Assembly (NCBI GenBank): GCA_010909165.1
Contig: MU008185.1
Span: 558,001 to 622,000, forward strand
Source: Anthoceros angustus
Lineage: Eukaryota; Streptophyta; Anthocerotopsida; Anthocerotales; Anthocerotaceae
Length of the DNA stretch: 64,000 nt
Direction of reading: 5' to 3'
Below the pieces are notes generated by a model. That model had not been told where the DNA came from. It did not search any database and saw only the letters and a list, made by a program, of their open reading frames with translations. The translations under genes were made by a program, and so were the position numbers. This document shows positions 10,001 through 22,200 of this stretch, one piece after another (positions within the stretch are counted from its first letter, which is position 1; each line of letters starts with the position of its first letter).

Positions 10001-13000
10001 ACCGTTGTTGCCGAGAAACTCAATTTCTTTCGCTATTTGTCTCATTTTCGCTCCGTTCATAGAGGAGCTTTCTTTGCAACGCTGCGAACAACAACTGTCA
10101 GAAAATTACTTCCTGAGTAAGTGCTCAATGCTGTTGATTCATAAGGCTCTGTCTGTACAGAAAGAGCTTGTCACTGTACTGTCACTTGACTGATCTTTGG
10201 ATTCTGCGTGCAGATCTTGGGGTTTTATGTGCCCAGTTCACACACCTGATGGTTCTCCGTGTGGTTTACTTATGCACCTCACTGCTGCATGTCGTAAGGG
10301 CTTTTAACTCAGCTGTTCTAGTTTGCTGTATTTACAAGAGCTATGAATTGATCTGTGGAAAGCAATCCTAGCGTGAGCTGATGTACTCCAGGAAGGTCTG
10401 TAACTCACTTGGCTTGTGATGTGCCGCAGAAATCTCAACCGATCTCGATTCCAAAGGCTGCTTGAAAGACCCATTGAGGATTCGGAAGATTGTTTCTTCA
10501 TTTCTGGTTTTGCTGGGGATGATTCCAGCTTTTCCCAGACTAGGGCATGCGAGCCCGCCCGACTATCTTGCTGTCTTGTTGGATGGCAGAGTCTTAGGCT
10601 ACTTGCGTACATGTGATATTCCTCATGTAGTTTCGCAACTTCGGGCTGCGAAGACCTCTCAGTCATCAGAGGTGAGCCTTCCAAGGGAGTTTTCTCATCT
10701 GCAAGAGGCAGCCAGCCATGTGTCCTTACCGTGAGCCTAATTTTGGCTCTTAACAGATTCCTGAAGACTTGGAGGTTGGATATGTGCCATGTACATGTGC
10801 GGGAGCATTTCCAGGTCTCTTTCTTGCTTCAACACCATCACGCTTTGTCCGCCCTGTAATGCAGTTGCCTGCTTCAGAGGAACCTACTTTAGAGCTTATT
10901 GGTCCTTTCGAACAGGTGAGCTATCTTCAATGTCCTGAACCTATCTTCTGCAGTGGGTCAGTGTGTTCTAGAACGATGGGTGCATGTCCTGTTTTGTAGG
11001 TATACATGGATATTAAATGCCTTGATGGAGGGGATGGTGGAAGACAACAGGGAGCCCCCCCACATACACATCAAGAACTCAGTCCAACAGCAATGCTGAG
11101 TGTGGTTGCAAATTTGACCCCCTGGTCAGATCACAATCAGAGCCCCAGGAACATGTACCAATGTCAGGTCTGATTTTTGCTTATACCTTGTTAAGAAGAG
11201 TAGAACGTGGAGCTCAGACCATAAAAATGACCAGGGTTGCTGATGAAGTGGCTCTGCAGATGGCCAAACAAACCATGGGGTTTCCTGCTCAGGCACTCCA
11301 GTTTCGAGCTGATAACAAAATGTATCGACTTCAGGTGCAGGGTTGCTTTTCACTTTTGTCCGCTATCAAGATCTTCTTGGCCCTTGTATCTTTTTACATG
11401 TGTATTGTAGTTCTAAAGATACCTCCCATGTGTGAACACATTTGTGGGTCCCTGATTTCCAGCACTGCAGCGCTCTGATTTGCAAACTTGTTGGCGTCTC
11501 CTGTTCAGAATCCTCAATCTCCTATTGCTCGGACAGCCACATATAAGAAGTATGGCATGGATGAGTTCCCTAATGGCACAAATGCAGTGGTGGCTGTGCT
11601 TGCATACACCGGGTACTGACTGATCACTGTTTCATGCGAATTGCCTGAATCTCGTAAGCCAGAATGTTGCTTGTGGAGATTTTGTCTCATTGGTATCTTT
11701 GTGTGGACAGCTATGATATGGAGGACGCTATGATCATAAACAAGTCCTCCATGGAGCGAGGATTGGCACATGGACAGATCTACAAGGTTGCCATGCGTTG
11801 GCTGTCAGTCAAAAGCTAATTTGGTTTGAGCACGTTTGCTTCCTTGCATGAGCGATTGCTGTTGGTTTTTGTGTTGCAGACAGAGATAATAGATCTTACA
11901 CGGTTGCGGCGAAAAGGAGATGGCATAGTGTATCAATTCAAAAAGGCTCAGGGGGGTAAAAAAGTACCTTATCTTGCTGCGAAAGACCAGTTTATTGACA
12001 CAGATGGTCTGCCACATATCGGACAGGTATTTCAGACCTCAGTTGACCTTCCACACTGGAGGGAAGTGCAAGCTTCCCCGTTGTCCAAATTTTTCTCCTA
12101 CAACTTCTTGACTTTCGGCAGGTGATGAAGGAGGGAGACCCTTACTGCAGTGTGATGAATACCATGGTTGGTACACCAAAGCTCTCCAAAATCAAAGGCT
12201 CTGACATTGCAGTCGTGGATTATGTAGCAGCTGTCGGCACAGGCCCAAAGGATCCAATGCAAAAGGTAGATTTTGGCGTAACTCATTTCGTGCAACCGCT
12301 GGCTCTTGAAGGAAGGTCTGACTTAAACCGCTGAGTTAACCAACAGGTGGCTATTCGGATGAGATATGGGAGGAATCCTGTCATAGGAGACAAGTTTAGT
12401 AGCAGACACGGACAGAAAGGGGTCCTATCTCAACTGTGGCCTGACATCGATATGCCATTCTCATCAGTAACAGGGATGCGTCCTGACATTATAATCAACC
12501 CACATGCTTTTCCATCGAGGATGACAATAGGAATGCTGATCGAATCCATGGCTGCCAAGGTACTCATTCCCGAGTTCTATGCATTGCAGTCAACTTATTC
12601 GTCTTTCGTGCTTCCCATCTCGAACGCTTACTGAAAATGTGTCACTGATCAGGCTGGTGCACTTCGAGGAAATTTTGTTGACGCAACTCCTTTTAAGAAA
12701 TGTGAATCGGAGGGTGATGGATCAGCAGGTCACAAGGAGTCAGCTGTGGATGAATTTGGGAAGCAGCTAGCTTCCTACGGCTTTAATTACCATGGAACTG
12801 AGCTCATGTATAGTGGCGTGCTGGGGACAGAGATGCCCTGTGAGATGTACTTCGGTGTTGTCTACTATCAACGACTCCGGCACATGGTTGGCGACAAGTA
12901 TCAGGTACCATAAAAAGCCCTGCTCTTTGGGACTGATCTTTTACCCGCATGCACTAATCCATGGGCCTGCTCAGGTACGGTCGTTGGGACCCGTTAACCC

Positions 13001-13358
13001 TGTGACTCGACAACCTGTCAAAGGACGCAAGCTCGGAGGTGGAATTCGATTTGGGGAGATGGAACGAGATTCACTCCTTGCACATGGCGCAGCTTATCTG
13101 TTATACGATCGGCTTCACGCATGTTCTGACTATCATACTGCCGACGTTTGCTCCCTATGTGGAAGTCTAATTTCGGCTGCTCCTGCATTGGACCCTATAG
13201 TACCTGGAGGGCTGGCCAAGAGGAAGAAAGTGGTGTGCAGAGTCTGTAATACGAGTAAGGGGATAGAGAAAGTGGCAATACCGTATGTGTTCCGTTATCT
13301 TGCAGCAGAGCTAGCAGCCATGAACATAAAGCTCACACTGAAGGTTTCTGGTCCGTAG
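7092..13358 (+). CDS. NRPA2: RNA polymerase I second-largest subunit (A135/RPA2), 27 exons, complete
   Basis: Exons: 7092-7290, 7411-7499, 7623-7742, 7875-7951, 8041-8104, 8231-8301, 8400-8477, 8580-8625, 8712-8892, 9011-9063, 9160-9233, 9375-9492, 9580-9667, 9757-9869, 9989-10116, 10214-10293, 10430-10671, 10757-10915, 11000-11167, 11260-11334, 11509-11612, 11711-11786, 11880-12026, 12122-12265, 12347-12559, 12653-12904, 12975-13358. Every junction keeps frame and the total is 1180 residues, close to Arabidopsis NRPA2. Landmarks: [13 protein letters not shown] near the N-terminus, [46 protein letters not shown] (about residues 910-921), [35 protein letters not shown], and a C-terminal zinc ribbon CSLC (1112-1115) / CRVC (1141-1144). 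It forms half of the Pol I catalytic cleft and transcribes 35S rRNA in the nucleolus. Intron 1 is AT-AC; the others are GT-AG, 70-175 nt. Confidence 0.97.
7291..7410 (+). other. U12-type AT-AC intron (NRPA2 intron 1)
   Basis: The exon end AGA A is followed by ATATCCTATT, close to the U12 AT-AC donor consensus ATATCCTTT. CCTTGAC (branch consensus CCTTRAC) lies about 10 nt before an AC acceptor (AATCAAAC, then TCTGGG). Joining gives [17 protein letters not shown], which matches the family's SIWLENP region. No GT-AG alternative preserves this peptide because a TGA lies in frame just upstream. Confidence 0.88.
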
Positions 13359-13639
13359 TTTTCTCTTCTTTTTGACGTTGCGGCACTTTGTAATGTTGAG
13401 AAGCATTTCGATGCTTAGCCAATAAGTGATTCTCTTCATGGAAAGCCGCATCCAGGATTCCAGTGGTGTGTGAAACTATGAAAAGACTAGGTACTTCTTA
13501 ACATCATGTAGCTCGCACCTTCTGCCACGAAAACTGCGTACACACATAATCGCGTCCGGGTTTAAAATGCCACTCATTTCCTTCCCGCCAGAACTGGGAA
13601 CCTGAGACGGAGCCGGAGTCCGCTGGTGATCGTCCGCCA

Positions 13640-15346
13640 GTGACCAGGAGGAATTCCTTGAGCATGGAGCTGTGCGACGAATGTAAAGAGCGCAACTCGC
13701 GAGGGTGGGACTCTTTGGTGGAGTGGGACGAAGTGAAGGAGAGGACCTGCTCAAAGTGCGGAAGCTGGTTCGAGCATCCCCATTTCCTGCTGAATGTCTT
13801 GCGTGGTCAGTTGGAGGAACCCTTGGATTCTCACAGCTTCGAAATGAAGCCTTCTCTGTGGAGCAATCTGCCCTCGGAGTGTTTGCCACTAATTCTGGCC
13901 AGGCTGCCATTGGGCAGCCGCGTACGCTTCTCCATAGTTTGCAAGACCTGGCAGTCCCTCTTGGCATCGTCAGGTTTTAAGCGCTTGTGTGATTCCGTGG
14001 AGCCTCCTGAACCTCCAGTCTGCAGGCTGCAGTACAAGCCTGGCAAACTGGTTCCTTGCAAGCCGTGCGCTCAAAGGGCGTCTGAAATCGATGAGTTGGA
14101 GGATGTCAAGGTTGGCTTATCCTTTCTTCCTCCCAAATTCCAGGCTTTCCATTTCCGAGAGTACGTTGTGCACGACGGGTTGGTTTGCATCTTCAAGGTT
14201 GAGAGACATGAGACTGAAAAACCCAAGGTTGAGACTGAGCGTCTCCAGATGTCTCTATCTCATTCATTTGACGCTGGGGTAGGAGATGGGGACGAGGATG
14301 AGGATGATGTGGACGAGGGGGGGGAGCAGGGGGATTATGAGGAGGACGAGGAGAGGGATGAGGAGGGATATTTCATGGCAGACGATGAGGACGAGAAGTA
14401 TGATGAGGAGGATGAGGATTATGATGAGGAGGATGTCGAGTTTAATCTTTATGGGCCCGTCATAGGCAGCAGGGAGAATGCGGTACGCAGCGGCGAGAGT
14501 GTAGTAGGGATGAGTTTCTGCGTTGCCAATCCTGTTATGAGAACATTCAAAGAGCTGCCCCAGGAGTTTGGGAAGGAAGATGACTTTCATGACCATCGAT
14601 CCCGATGGAGAGTCCAGCTTGAGGTGGATGCAAGCGGGCACTTCACCGTCATGGTTTTGTGTATGCGGAAAAATGAACCAACTGTAACCATCTACAGGTC
14701 CAAGGATAATAGCTGGGAAGCCACGGCCCTGACTCTCCCACTCTGGTTCATTGGCAGGTACGATAATGGCTATCACTGGCCTCAGTATGTTTTGTGCAAT
14801 GGTGAACTGTGCACAGCAGAGATGGACAACTATATGAAGATTCACAGTCTCAAAAGTGGCCGAATTATTTGGGATCGGAACCTGGATGACGAAAGTTTCC
14901 ACGAAGAGGAGAGTACGGAGCCGAGACAAATCTGCAACGTCTTTGCGTGGCGGGGGAAAATATTTTGCCTTGAACAAGGCTTCGGGCAGCACAAGGTGGA
15001 TGTTGGGGTTTGGGAGCTGGAAAGGAGCCCATATACCTGGCGGAAGGTATCGTTCCTACCTGAGCATTTGCAGGAAATGCTCATGAAACCAATGACGCCC
15101 GAGACGTTGCAGATAAAGGAGCGGTTTAAGATGACGGAGCGGATGGTCACCTTGGATGGAGCTTCCTTGATGGGTGATACCCTGTACTTCACTATTGAGA
15201 CTGGCTTTGACCTGCTCGGTGGGTGCGAGGACTTGGTGGGATATAACATTCTGGACAATACATGGAGCCTCATTTGCGAAGGCGTCGGTACCTCACTCTG
15301 GATCCAAGTGTCCTATCTCTTCCGACCAAATGACTTCGTTGTTTGA
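13640..15346 (+). CDS. F-box protein with N-terminal CxxC pairs and acidic insert
   Basis: Single-exon ORF of 568 residues; the ATG at 13664 (MELCDECKERNS) is an equally good start. Order: CDEC and CSKC pairs (about residues 12-45), a possible small zinc site; an F-box, LWSNLPSECLPLILARLPLG then FSIVCKTWQSLL (about 73-113); a strongly acidic low-complexity stretch of Asp/Glu/Tyr (about 215-275, only one or two Lys); then a C-terminal region with beta-propeller-like strands (YRSKDNSWEA, VFAWRGKIFCLEQGFG, VGYNILDNTWSLI). Such proteins are SCF ubiquitin-ligase adaptors: the F-box binds SKP1/ASK and the C-terminal domain selects the substrate, which is unknown here. It lies 281 bp downstream of NRPA2 on the same strand. 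Confidence 0.85.
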   Translation: MTRRNSLSMELCDECKERNSRGWDSLVEWDEVKERTCSKCGSWFEHPHFLLNVLRGQLEEPLDSHSFEMKPSLWSNLPSECLPLILARLPLGSRVRFSIVCKTWQSLLASSGFKRLCDSVEPPEPPVCRLQYKPGKLVPCKPCAQRASEIDELEDVKVGLSFLPPKFQAFHFREYVVHDGLVCIFKVERHETEKPKVETERLQMSLSHSFDAGVGDGDEDEDDVDEGGEQGDYEEDEERDEEGYFMADDEDEKYDEEDEDYDEEDVEFNLYGPVIGSRENAVRSGESVVGMSFCVANPVMRTFKELPQEFGKEDDFHDHRSRWRVQLEVDASGHFTVMVLCMRKNEPTVTIYRSKDNSWEATALTLPLWFIGRYDNGYHWPQYVLCNGELCTAEMDNYMKIHSLKSGRIIWDRNLDDESFHEEESTEPRQICNVFAWRGKIFCLEQGFGQHKVDVGVWELERSPYTWRKVSFLPEHLQEMLMKPMTPETLQIKERFKMTERMVTLDGASLMGDTLYFTIETGFDLLGGCEDLVGYNILDNTWSLICEGVGTSLWIQVSYLFRPNDFVV

Positions 15347-15876
15347 GAGGAGGATTCGTTTCAAACCTGTCCAGCGTGCTTTCAAACAATGAAGTACCCG
15401 CTGGCGCTCTCCAAGTTCGTTGAGTGTGCAAATGAGGGTGTGAGATTCGATTGTGCATCTAATGTGCGAAGCATGTGGTGGCTGCTGTAGAGTTGGTTGC
15501 ATGGGATGCCTTGACTGCTGGGGTGCACGGCAGCCAAAAGGCATGCGCACCTCTGCCGATTCCTTTTAAGGATTCTCTCGAGTTCGCCTTGGACGGCATA
15601 GAACAGGTGTCCACCGCATGGTGCTTGTCCTTTGTTGCCTGCCCAGCTTCTCTGCCCTCTGGACACGAGCTTCCTTGCCTAAATCCTAGACAGAGCTGAT
15701 GGATGAGGAATGGATCGTGAACCTAGCCAATCCGAGGGCCATTCCAGTGATGGGAAAATCATTTTTTGTTCACAAGGGCTGTTGTCAAACACAATTTCTG
15801 TTCGACAACATTACTTTCTGTCCAATATTGCTCTGTCCAGGACTGCTTGTGTCCAAAATTGGTCATCCAAATTTGT
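15347..15876. other. Intergenic, no supported gene
   Basis: The 3' flank of the F-box gene. Short ORFs here have no recognisable protein character. Confidence 0.5.
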
Positions 15877-16430
15877 CTAAAAACGCGCTACATCTAAACT
15901 CGCTGATCTTTTTTCCAGCTGCCGAATTTCAACAAAGGATCGAAGCACTGAAAGCTTTCTCACAAAATCCTGGTAGGGCAAGGAGGGAAGCCACCTCCAA
16001 GCTGCAGGCTTCTGGCTCAAATCAAGAGCCACGATTGTGTCCAAATTCTCCTGCATGATGTACACCTTGTCTTGCCTCGATCAAGTTACGCTCCACAACC
16101 TCTTTTCCAATTGCACATAGCGTGAAGAGGAAGAAGAGGAGTATGGCGCACCTAGTGGCGACTGGTTTCTCACTGGCACGCTCGAATATATACCGAACCG
16201 AGGAGCTCGAGGGCGTAACGTAGCTGAACGCAATGCATCTGCAGCTTTCACTCGACTCCATCCTACAAGGACTGGACATGATCCAGTTGTTGGAGCATCA
16301 CTTTCTAATATGATCAACAAGTGGGAGTGAAGAGATATACCCAAACACAACTCTCTCCGATCAGTCACCTCCTCCCAACTTCGAAGACAAAGCGTCCATA
16401 TTTCGCAGACTGTATCTTTCTTTAGTCTAT
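15877..16430 (-). pseudogene. F-box/kelch-like gene relic
   Basis: Minus-strand peptides in two frames look like parts of a kelch/F-box-associated domain: CLRSWEEVTDRRELCLGISL (about 16,310-16,400), then after a stop and frame change KVYIMQENLDTIVALDLS and AAWRWLPSLPYQDFV (16,065-15,965). WRWLPSLP is a typical kelch-strand word. No ATG or F-box remains; the upstream side meets the 109-bp repeat array, so the gene was probably truncated by repeat insertion. The assignment rests on short motifs only. Confidence 0.4.
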
Positions 16431-16705
16431 TTTACAACACGGTCCGTTGCAAAGCCCGATTGTACGTTGTAAAACGTTTAAGAGGGCCAGGATTAGGCCT
16501 CTCACATGTTTTTACAACATATGTACAACCTAGTCTAATTTTACAACACGATCCATTGCAAACCGCTTTTGTACGTTGTAAAACGTTTAAGAGGGCCAGG
16601 ATTAGGCCTCTCACATGTTTTTACAACATATGTACAACCTAGTCTAATTTTACAACACGATCCATTGCAAACCGCTTTTGTACGTTGTAAAACGTTTAAG
16701 AGAGG
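16427..16705. repeat. About 109-bp tandem repeat, about 2.5 copies
   Basis: Units share TGTACGTTGTAAAACGTTT (starts at 16461, 16571, 16679), AGGCCTCTCACATG and TTTTTACAACATATGTACAA. They are rich in the complementary words GTTGTAAAA / TTTTACAAC, like subterminal repeats of a DNA transposon. Confidence 0.85.
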
Positions 16706-17106
16706 CCAAGACTGCCATGTTCACTCACTTCCGGGGGGAAAGCCTGTCTCCCAGGGCTACCGTCTTCAAAGACGGATCTTCCTTGCACGTCAAGGTCGTG
16801 GGAGGAGGAGGTATGAGGGAGTAGATGTGGAGAGATTTGACTGAGCTTCTTCCAAAGAATAGAAGTGGTCCTCTCGGAAGTTAGCCTCCTCAGGTAACAA
16901 GACCTGCTGGTGTGCCCAGTCTTCTTGCTGGTTCCAGAAGTTTGGATTTTGTCCCAAGAGTCTTCCAACCCACCCTCTCTTCTAATTTCTCCCCCCTCCC
17001 CCAAATAAGTCCATCCGCCTTGAGTTGCAAACTACCTATTTGTCTTATACCTGGTCTCCTGTCTCTCCCTTACCCACTAAGCTCGATACCTATGCCTTCC
17101 ACGAAT

Positions 17107-17345
17107 TTTACAACATAGTGTAATTTTCAACACAGCCCATTGCAAGGCACACTTGTATGTTGTAAAATGTATGACAAGGCCGGGATCAGGCCTTTGCATG
17201 TTTTACAACAAATTCACAACGTAGTCTCATGTACAAGGTCCATTGCAAAGCGATCTTGCATGTTGTATATGCCTCAGTCAGGCTTCCAGATCTTTTATGT
17301 CGACTAGTTTGCAGTGTACATTGTAAGCGCGATGACATTGACAAA
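17107..17345. repeat. Degenerate copies of the 16.4 kb repeat
   Basis: TTTTACAACATAGTGTAA, CCCATTGCAAGGC, TGTATGTTGTAAAATG and AGGCCTTTGCATG follow the same word order as the 109-bp unit, diverged. With the array at 16.4 kb it brackets about 400 bp (16,706-17,106), suggesting two ends of a small non-autonomous element. Confidence 0.6.
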
Positions 17346-17497
17346 TTCACAGGAGCCACCGGCGGTAGTCGTAGAGAGACACAAGCCACGGTTCCCCAAG
17401 TGTACCACTTGCTTTCAGGCTCTCAAATAAATCATAGGAAGACTAAGGAAACAGCACAGGAACCGTAGCTGGCCGCAACCAGCACTCCACAACACCC

Positions 17498-17572
17498 TCA
17501 TGCAAGAGAGATGCACCACCTTCAAGCAAGAGACATGCACCACCTTCAGGCAAGAGACATGCAGTCCTCTTC
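17498..17572. repeat. Short tandem repeat around AAGAGACATGCACCACC
   Basis: Three imperfect copies of an about 25-bp unit, CAAGCAAGAGACATGCACC; one isolated copy recurs near 18,640. Confidence 0.7.
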
Positions 17573-17810
17573 ATAGGTCATTTAGTTGTCAAACAACTTC
17601 CACCAAAACCTGGAAGATGCAATCCAAGTTTTCAACAGCTGAACGGCCCATGAAAGAGGACTACAGGCCAATGATGCATAATGCAGTGTTGGGCACCTGG
17701 TGGACATGTTTGAAAGAAGTGGAAGGTGGTTCATGTGGTACTCCTTAATGTATGCATCATGTGGGGACTTGCGTGGTGGGCATGTAATTTGTATTTGATG
17801 AAGCTGATCA

Positions 17811-18078
17811 TGTTACTTTTGCTTGTAAAAAAGCCCCTCTTCGTAATGAGCTCAAGTTAGTAGGAAAGGCATGTGCATGCAATCGGCCTAGGTGTTATCA
17901 AATAGGGGCACCTGTAGCTGGGATCAAAAATATGTAGGCTCCTATTATTTTTGCTTGTACAAGAGCCCCTCTTGGCAATGGTCTCAAGTTGGTAGGAAAG
18001 GGCATGTGCATGCCGTCGGCCTAGGTATTATCAAACAGGGGCACCTGCAAATAAGGTAAAAAAGATGTAGGCTCCCTA
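17811..18078. repeat. Two direct copies of an about 132-bp unit
   Basis: Each copy runs from TTTTGCTTGTA-AAGCCCCTCTT through GGCCTAGGT-TTATCAAA to GATGTAGGCTCC or a close variant; the second starts near 17,946. No coding content was recognised. Confidence 0.8.
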
Positions 18079-19299
18079 GTGATCATGATTTGGTTATGGC
18101 CTAACCATGTGAGTTGGAATGGCGAGTTTTTGTGAATTGTTGTCCAACGTGCATGTTCAATTGGCTACCGTGAATGATGCTTTCGATCCCCTAGAGGAGT
18201 CTTGAGGGGAAGAGAGTACTAACCAGGCAAGAGTCCGTGTCACTATGCTATAAGATGCTAATCGGATGCTAGTTCATATGGCTTCCCGCATCAAGCAATC
18301 ACGTTTTGAGTTGCAGTGTACACCACAAAGTGCCGACACTGCGTTTGCTTAGTAGTCATCGAACATGGTCATGATCCACTGTGGCCAAGCTGACTATGTT
18401 AGTTTTTTGCTTTGAGACAAAAGAGTAACATGGTCAGCTTCATCACACATAGATTACATGTGCACCAGGCAGGTCGCCACATAATGCATGCACTCAGCAA
18501 TACCAAAGTTGATGCACTGTGAAAACGTTTGGAAGCATAGGTGCCAACAGAATGAAGCTTTCCTAAAAAAATACCATGAATACAACGAAACGGTAGAGGA
18601 AGCAGAGGTAGCCACGATCAGCACTCTATAAAACCCTTAGGCAAGAGACATGCACCACCATCTATGAGTGCAATCGCATTCCTTCCACAATTTGTGAGCG
18701 CAGCTACGTGCCCTTAACACCATAATATTTGAAGCGGCTGAATATACATCAAGCGGCTTTTGAGTTGAATATACGGCAAACAGGGTTTTCGATGGGCATT
18801 GACAGGCCATATTTGAGCATACCCTGCAGAAGATGGCACACAATAAGGGTGTCATGATCGCCCTCTACATGCTATCATGGGACACATTTGTACAGGAAGG
18901 GTCCGTCAAATAGGACGAGCATTGTTTTTGCTAGAAACGATGCCCATGTCCTTAGAGCATGCGATACGTTTAGCAACCGTAAATGACCACGGGCAACGAC
19001 CCCTGGGGCAACTTTGGAGGGAATGCGTACACATATTTATACTCTCTTGCTATACACCCATCTATGGACATGGTGGACGAGGTTGTCGACAACAGGATAG
19101 GGTTAAAAGGCCGGCCGAACGGAAGAACCGCCGGATCTGGGCGCCGGCATGCCGGCGCCTGTGTCCGCCCAAGAGGGACGTGTCGAGGCGTGGCGTGTAG
19201 GCGTAGCGTTGAATGACTTTCCCACTGTAGGACTCACTTCTTCAAGCAGTTTAACGAATCGCGGCCTTCGAGGACTAGTCATTTCGGCACGATCGGCGA
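18079..19299. other. Non-coding, repeat-derived; nothing recognised
   Basis: No ORF with protein character. A GC palindromic block (GGCGCCGGCATGCCGGCGCC) lies at about 19,140-19,160 and matches the motif of the 22.7-23.1 kb block. Confidence 0.4.
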
Positions 19300-22200
19300 A
19301 CGGACAAAATGAACAAAATTTGCTTCCTCCAAGTGGCTGTGCACAAAGCACCTTGCAAATCCGTCAGGGAACAAGGCATATATTCCTATCATTCCTCGCC
19401 TATCTCGAGTCCCTCCCCGCCAGATATGTCGGCTTCATCACCTGATTCATCGCTGTCCATTACACCATCTGGGGTTGCAGGCTTGAGGTGGGCTCGTAGA
19501 GCACTCATCTTCTCTTTGATCGCTTTCTTGTCGGCAGCGTACAGATGTTTCCTTGTGTTTAGCTTGAACCCATAATAAACGATAACCATTTTCGAGCGAA
19601 TAACCACGTATATTAGGTGGATTGTGTTGTTTGCCCTCTTCCTTTTGGTGACCGCCTTCGTCATTCTCAACTCGAGGATGACTTCCGCCATATACTTCCT
19701 TCAGAGGCCTCTGTGGTCCGTCCTCCACCAATGCACAAGTAAGTAAGGATCGGTGCGGTGAAATGGACTTCCACAACCTTTGCGAGCGAGCTACATTGTG
19801 TATGTCACCCTCACAAGGCGTTATAATGAACATGCCTTTCTCTATCTCCATGATATCCCCATTCATCCTTTCACACTCTTGTCCTTGACGATCGCACTCG
19901 GTGGGGTCCTAAGTACATGTCCCTTTGGGGAATCTCCCATAACAATGCTTCATCTAGAACAACAACCCTTGCGTGGCGTGAATTTGCTTCCTCCAGTGGT
20001 GGACAAGGCACCTTGCAAATCCGTCGGGGAACAAGGCATATATTCCTATCATTCCCTGCTATCTCGAGTCCCTCCCGCCGGATATGTCCATCACGATTCA
20101 TCGTCCATTACACCATCGGGGTTGCGGGCTTGAGGTGGGCTCGTGAGCACTCATCTTCTCTTTGATCGCTTTCTTGTCGGCGTCTGAGATGTTTCCTTGC
20201 GTTTAGCTTGAACCCATAATAAGCGATAACCATTTTCGAGCGAATAACCACGTATATTAGGTGGATTGTGTTGTTTGCCCTCTTCCTTTCGGGTGTGACC
20301 TTCGTCATTCTCAACTCGAGGATGACTTCCATATACTTCCCTTGTGCGTCTGTGGTGTCCTCCACCAATGCACAAGTAAGTAAGGATCGGTGCGGTGAAA
20401 TGGACTTCCACAACCTTTGCGAGCGAGCTACATTGTGTATGTCACCCTCACAAGGCGTTATAATGAACATGCCTTTCTCTATCTCCATGATATCCCCATT
20501 CATCCTTTCACACTCTTGTCCTTGACGGCACCTGGTGGGGTCCTAAGTACATGTCCCTTTGGGGAATCTCCCATAACAATGCTTCATCTAGAACAACAAC
20601 CCCACCTTGGTGGGCCGTGGTGCGTCGGTATTGCTCAGCCATTACCACTTCCATGGTTTTTCCTAGAGACCAATATTGTTGTCTACGATACATGCAATCT
20701 CCTCTGATCCTTCGAACATTGTCCACCATTGTTCTTCTTGTCATTGACATATGTTGGTAGATTTAGCATTCCTTTCCAAATAAGCAACCCCACAGAATAA
20801 ATCATCCAACACCACCTCTTTTGTCCTTGGCTTGGGCGCCATCAAAGGTGCCGGGCTAATATCGTTTATTGGAACAAGCGTCGAGAACTCAAGCCATCTT
20901 GACTCCCAGGAGGAGAGGTTGAATCACTTACTCCGGATAAGCTGTTACTTTCCACGATTGATTTCTCCTCGTGTGATTTTGAGCGATGTTGAAGCGATAG
21001 ATTGTTCAATTGTTTCACGTGACCTTATCTTGATATCTGCTGCGCCCTTTGTTATAGGCCGACATACGTCGAAGTCCGGAACCTCGGTCAACACCTGCAC
21101 CTCCGGGTTGGGCGTATCTGTCTTATCAAGGTTTCCATAGCTGGTAGGGTTTTCACCTCCTTGTGCTTCATATGTTTAGAGAAGCAAGAGAACATCTGGT
21201 CCACTTGGTCGTGTATGCCCTCGAGGAGAAATCCGACCTTCACCTTTTCAAAGGTGCCCACCTCAACAAGCATATTGAGTGCATAAAAAGCAATTGGTTC
21301 TTATTCTCCCGGCATGTGTTATCCATGCAAATATAGAATTTTGGAAGGAACCCATTATACGTGTGGATAACGTCACGAATAATAGCAATAGTCAAGTTTG
21401 CATCATTCCTCAGTTCGCAAAGTGGAGATCATACAGCTTTCAAAGTATAATTGTGTACCATGCACCCACCACGTGCTGTATCGTGATCCTCCTTGAGGTC
21501 CTTGACCATCTCAAAATATCGGCAACTCGTCTTCTTGATCCATCCGTCAATGCATAGTAATATGTATTTCGAGGGACGTGTAGCTTTTAGTGCGATGCTT
21601 CATCAACTTCTTCCTCTCGTTCATCAATTGTGTTCGATGTTTATTTAAAGCGTCGAGAACTCAAGCCATCTTGACTCCCAGGAGAGGTTGAATCGCTTAC
21701 TCCGGATAAGCTGTTACTTTCCCGATTGATTTCTCCTCGTGTGATTTTGAGCGATGTTGAAACGATAGATTGTTCCAATGACCTTATCTTGATATCTGCT
21801 GCGCCCTTTGTTATAGGCCAAACATCGTACGTTAAATCCGGAACCTCGGTCACCTCCGGGTTGGGCGTATCTGTATCAAGGTCTCCATAGGTAGGGTTTT
21901 CACCTCCTTGTGCTTCATATGTTTAGAGAAGCAAGAGAACATCTGGTCCACTTGGTCGTGTGTATGCCCTCACGAGGAGAACCGACCTTCACCTTTTCAA
22001 AGGTGCCCACCTCCTAAACACTTGAGGAGTCTAAAAAGCAATTGGTTCTTGTTCTCCCGGCATGTGTTATCCGGTACAAATATAGAATTTTTGGAAGCAA
22101 CCCATTATACGTGTGGATAATGTCACGAATAATAGCAATAGTCAAGTTTGCATCATTCCTCAGTTCGCAAAGTGGAGATACGCCCGCTTTCAAAGTATAA

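Noticed and set aside
14264-14992. 242-codon minus-strand ORF within the F-box gene
   Set aside because: Antisense shadow of the acidic insert (its Leu/Ile run is the complement of Asp/Glu codons).
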